From NCBI GenBank assembly GCA_003153655.1, contig PMAK01000128.1, forward strand, positions 5,938 through 11,884: a DNA stretch of 5,947 bases. Reading direction: 5' to 3'. This document shows positions 5,418 through 5,947 of the stretch, in pieces; within the stretch, counting starts at the first letter, position 1, and each line of letters begins with the position of its first letter. The notes under the pieces were generated by a model. The model did no database searches. It was not told where the DNA came from and saw nothing but the letters and a program-made list of their open reading frames with translations. Source of the stretch: Phycisphaerales bacterium. Lineage in GTDB: Bacteria; Planctomycetota; Phycisphaerae; Tepidisphaerales; Tepidisphaeraceae. The position numbers and the translations under genes were made by a program.

Positions 5418-5947
5418 ATGGCAAACCGATTTATCAAAGTCGTCCTCGATCCAAGCGCCGTAGCCGGCACCGCCGCAAAACGAATTGTTGACCTCGCCGA
5501 CGACGCCATCTCAATTCATGGCAGCTTCTCCATCGCCCTATCCGGCGGCAGCACGCCGAAAGCGCTTTTCCAGATTCTGGCCGGCGAACCCTACGCGAAA
5601 CGCATCGACTGGAAAAACTGGCGGATCTATTTCGGCGACGAACGCTGCGTTCCACCCACGCACCCCGACAGCAACTTTCGGATGGCCACCGAATCACTGC
5701 TCGATAAGGTCGCCATCGCACCCGAGCACATCCACCGGATGCGGGGCGAGATTGATCCGCAGCAGGCCGCGACCGAATATGGAGAGCTTCTGAAGGCACA
5801 CTTCGGTGATGGCGGCCTCGACGTGATTCTTTTAGGCATGGGCGACGACGGCCATATGGCCTCACTCTTCCCGCACACAACCGCGCTGAATGAAACAAAG
5901 CATCGCTGCGTCGCCAACTTCGTTGAAAAGCTGAACACCTGGCGGAT
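5418..5947 (+). CDS. pgl: 6-phosphogluconolactonase, N-terminal part (3' end outside window)
   Basis: Hydrolyses 6-phosphoglucono-1,5-lactone to 6-phosphogluconate in the oxidative pentose phosphate pathway, in the cytoplasm. About 176 residues are visible before the window ends. They begin MANRFIKVVLDP, and show the NagB/DevB-fold phosphate loop ALSGGSTPKALF (40-51), IYFGDERCVPPTHPDSNF (70-87) and LLGMGDDGHMASLFPHT (138-154) with His146, the presumed catalytic residue of the GMGxDGHxASLFP motif. KLNTWR at the edge is the start of the family's conserved T-W-R-[MI]-T segment. The usual length is about 230-260, so roughly 60-80 residues are missing. The frame is open and undisrupted. The ATG at 5418 is preferred; a GGGG sits 3 bases upstream and an in-frame TTG lies at 5409. 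It is divergent from the hydrolase-thiL unit; zwf or gnd might follow outside the window, but that is not visible. Confidence 0.93.
   Translation, partial: MANRFIKVVLDPSAVAGTAAKRIVDLADDAISIHGSFSIALSGGSTPKALFQILAGEPYAKRIDWKNWRIYFGDERCVPPTHPDSNFRMATESLLDKVAIAPEHIHRMRGEIDPQQAATEYGELLKAHFGDGGLDVILLGMGDDGHMASLFPHTTALNETKHRCVANFVEKLNTWR

Noticed and set aside
5434..5898. - strand open frames opposite pgl
   Set aside because: Arg- and Ser-rich shadow; the + strand frame encodes the full 6-phosphogluconolactonase motif set.
1..5947. CRISPR arrays, tRNA or rRNA genes, insertion sequences, defence or phage genes
   Set aside because: None seen on reading; almost all sequence is accounted for by housekeeping-type coding genes and short spacers.

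Overview
The window reads as an ordinary bacterial chromosome segment. It is densely packed, with a moderately high GC content (judged by eye, not counted) and no sign of phage, insertion sequences or CRISPR. The mix of a single-domain mannose-1-phosphate guanylyltransferase, paired SPFH/band-7 membrane proteins, RuvX, ThiL and 6-phosphogluconolactonase, together with the codon style, suggests an environmental bacterium, possibly Planctomycetota (Phycisphaerae-like). That placement is an impression from memory and has low confidence.

The left block (2-3138) is all on the + strand. It holds the C-terminal two thirds of a GDP-mannose-forming nucleotidyltransferase (cut by the window edge), then two SPFH-domain membrane proteins that overlap by 8 bases, then ruvX. 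The two SPFH proteins are clearly translationally coupled, with a strong AGGAGG site inside the end of the first gene, and look like one hetero-oligomeric membrane complex. RuvX follows after 55 bases and could be on the same transcript.

The block ends in a perfect 20-bp hairpin with a 4-base loop (3147-3190). It sits between the convergent ends of ruvX and thiL, which places it as a shared terminator, although neither side carries a clear U-tract.

The middle block (3205-5314) is on the - strand and is a two-gene unit. A secreted serine hydrolase (lipase/PGAP1-like alpha/beta fold) comes first, then thiL four bases later. ThiL makes thiamine diphosphate. It carries His where the family normally has the first Asp of the GDD metal-binding motif, which is the most unusual residue-level feature seen here.

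A 103-base, locally AT-rich divergent spacer (5315-5417) separates this unit from a + strand 6-phosphogluconolactonase gene, which runs off the right edge. The spacer holds a small hairpin, three tandem TTCATN hexamers and a TATATT box only 7 bases before the pgl ATG. No wholly new system is evident. The best leads are the conserved SPFH pair of unknown role, the ThiL substitution and the N-terminal domain of the secreted hydrolase.
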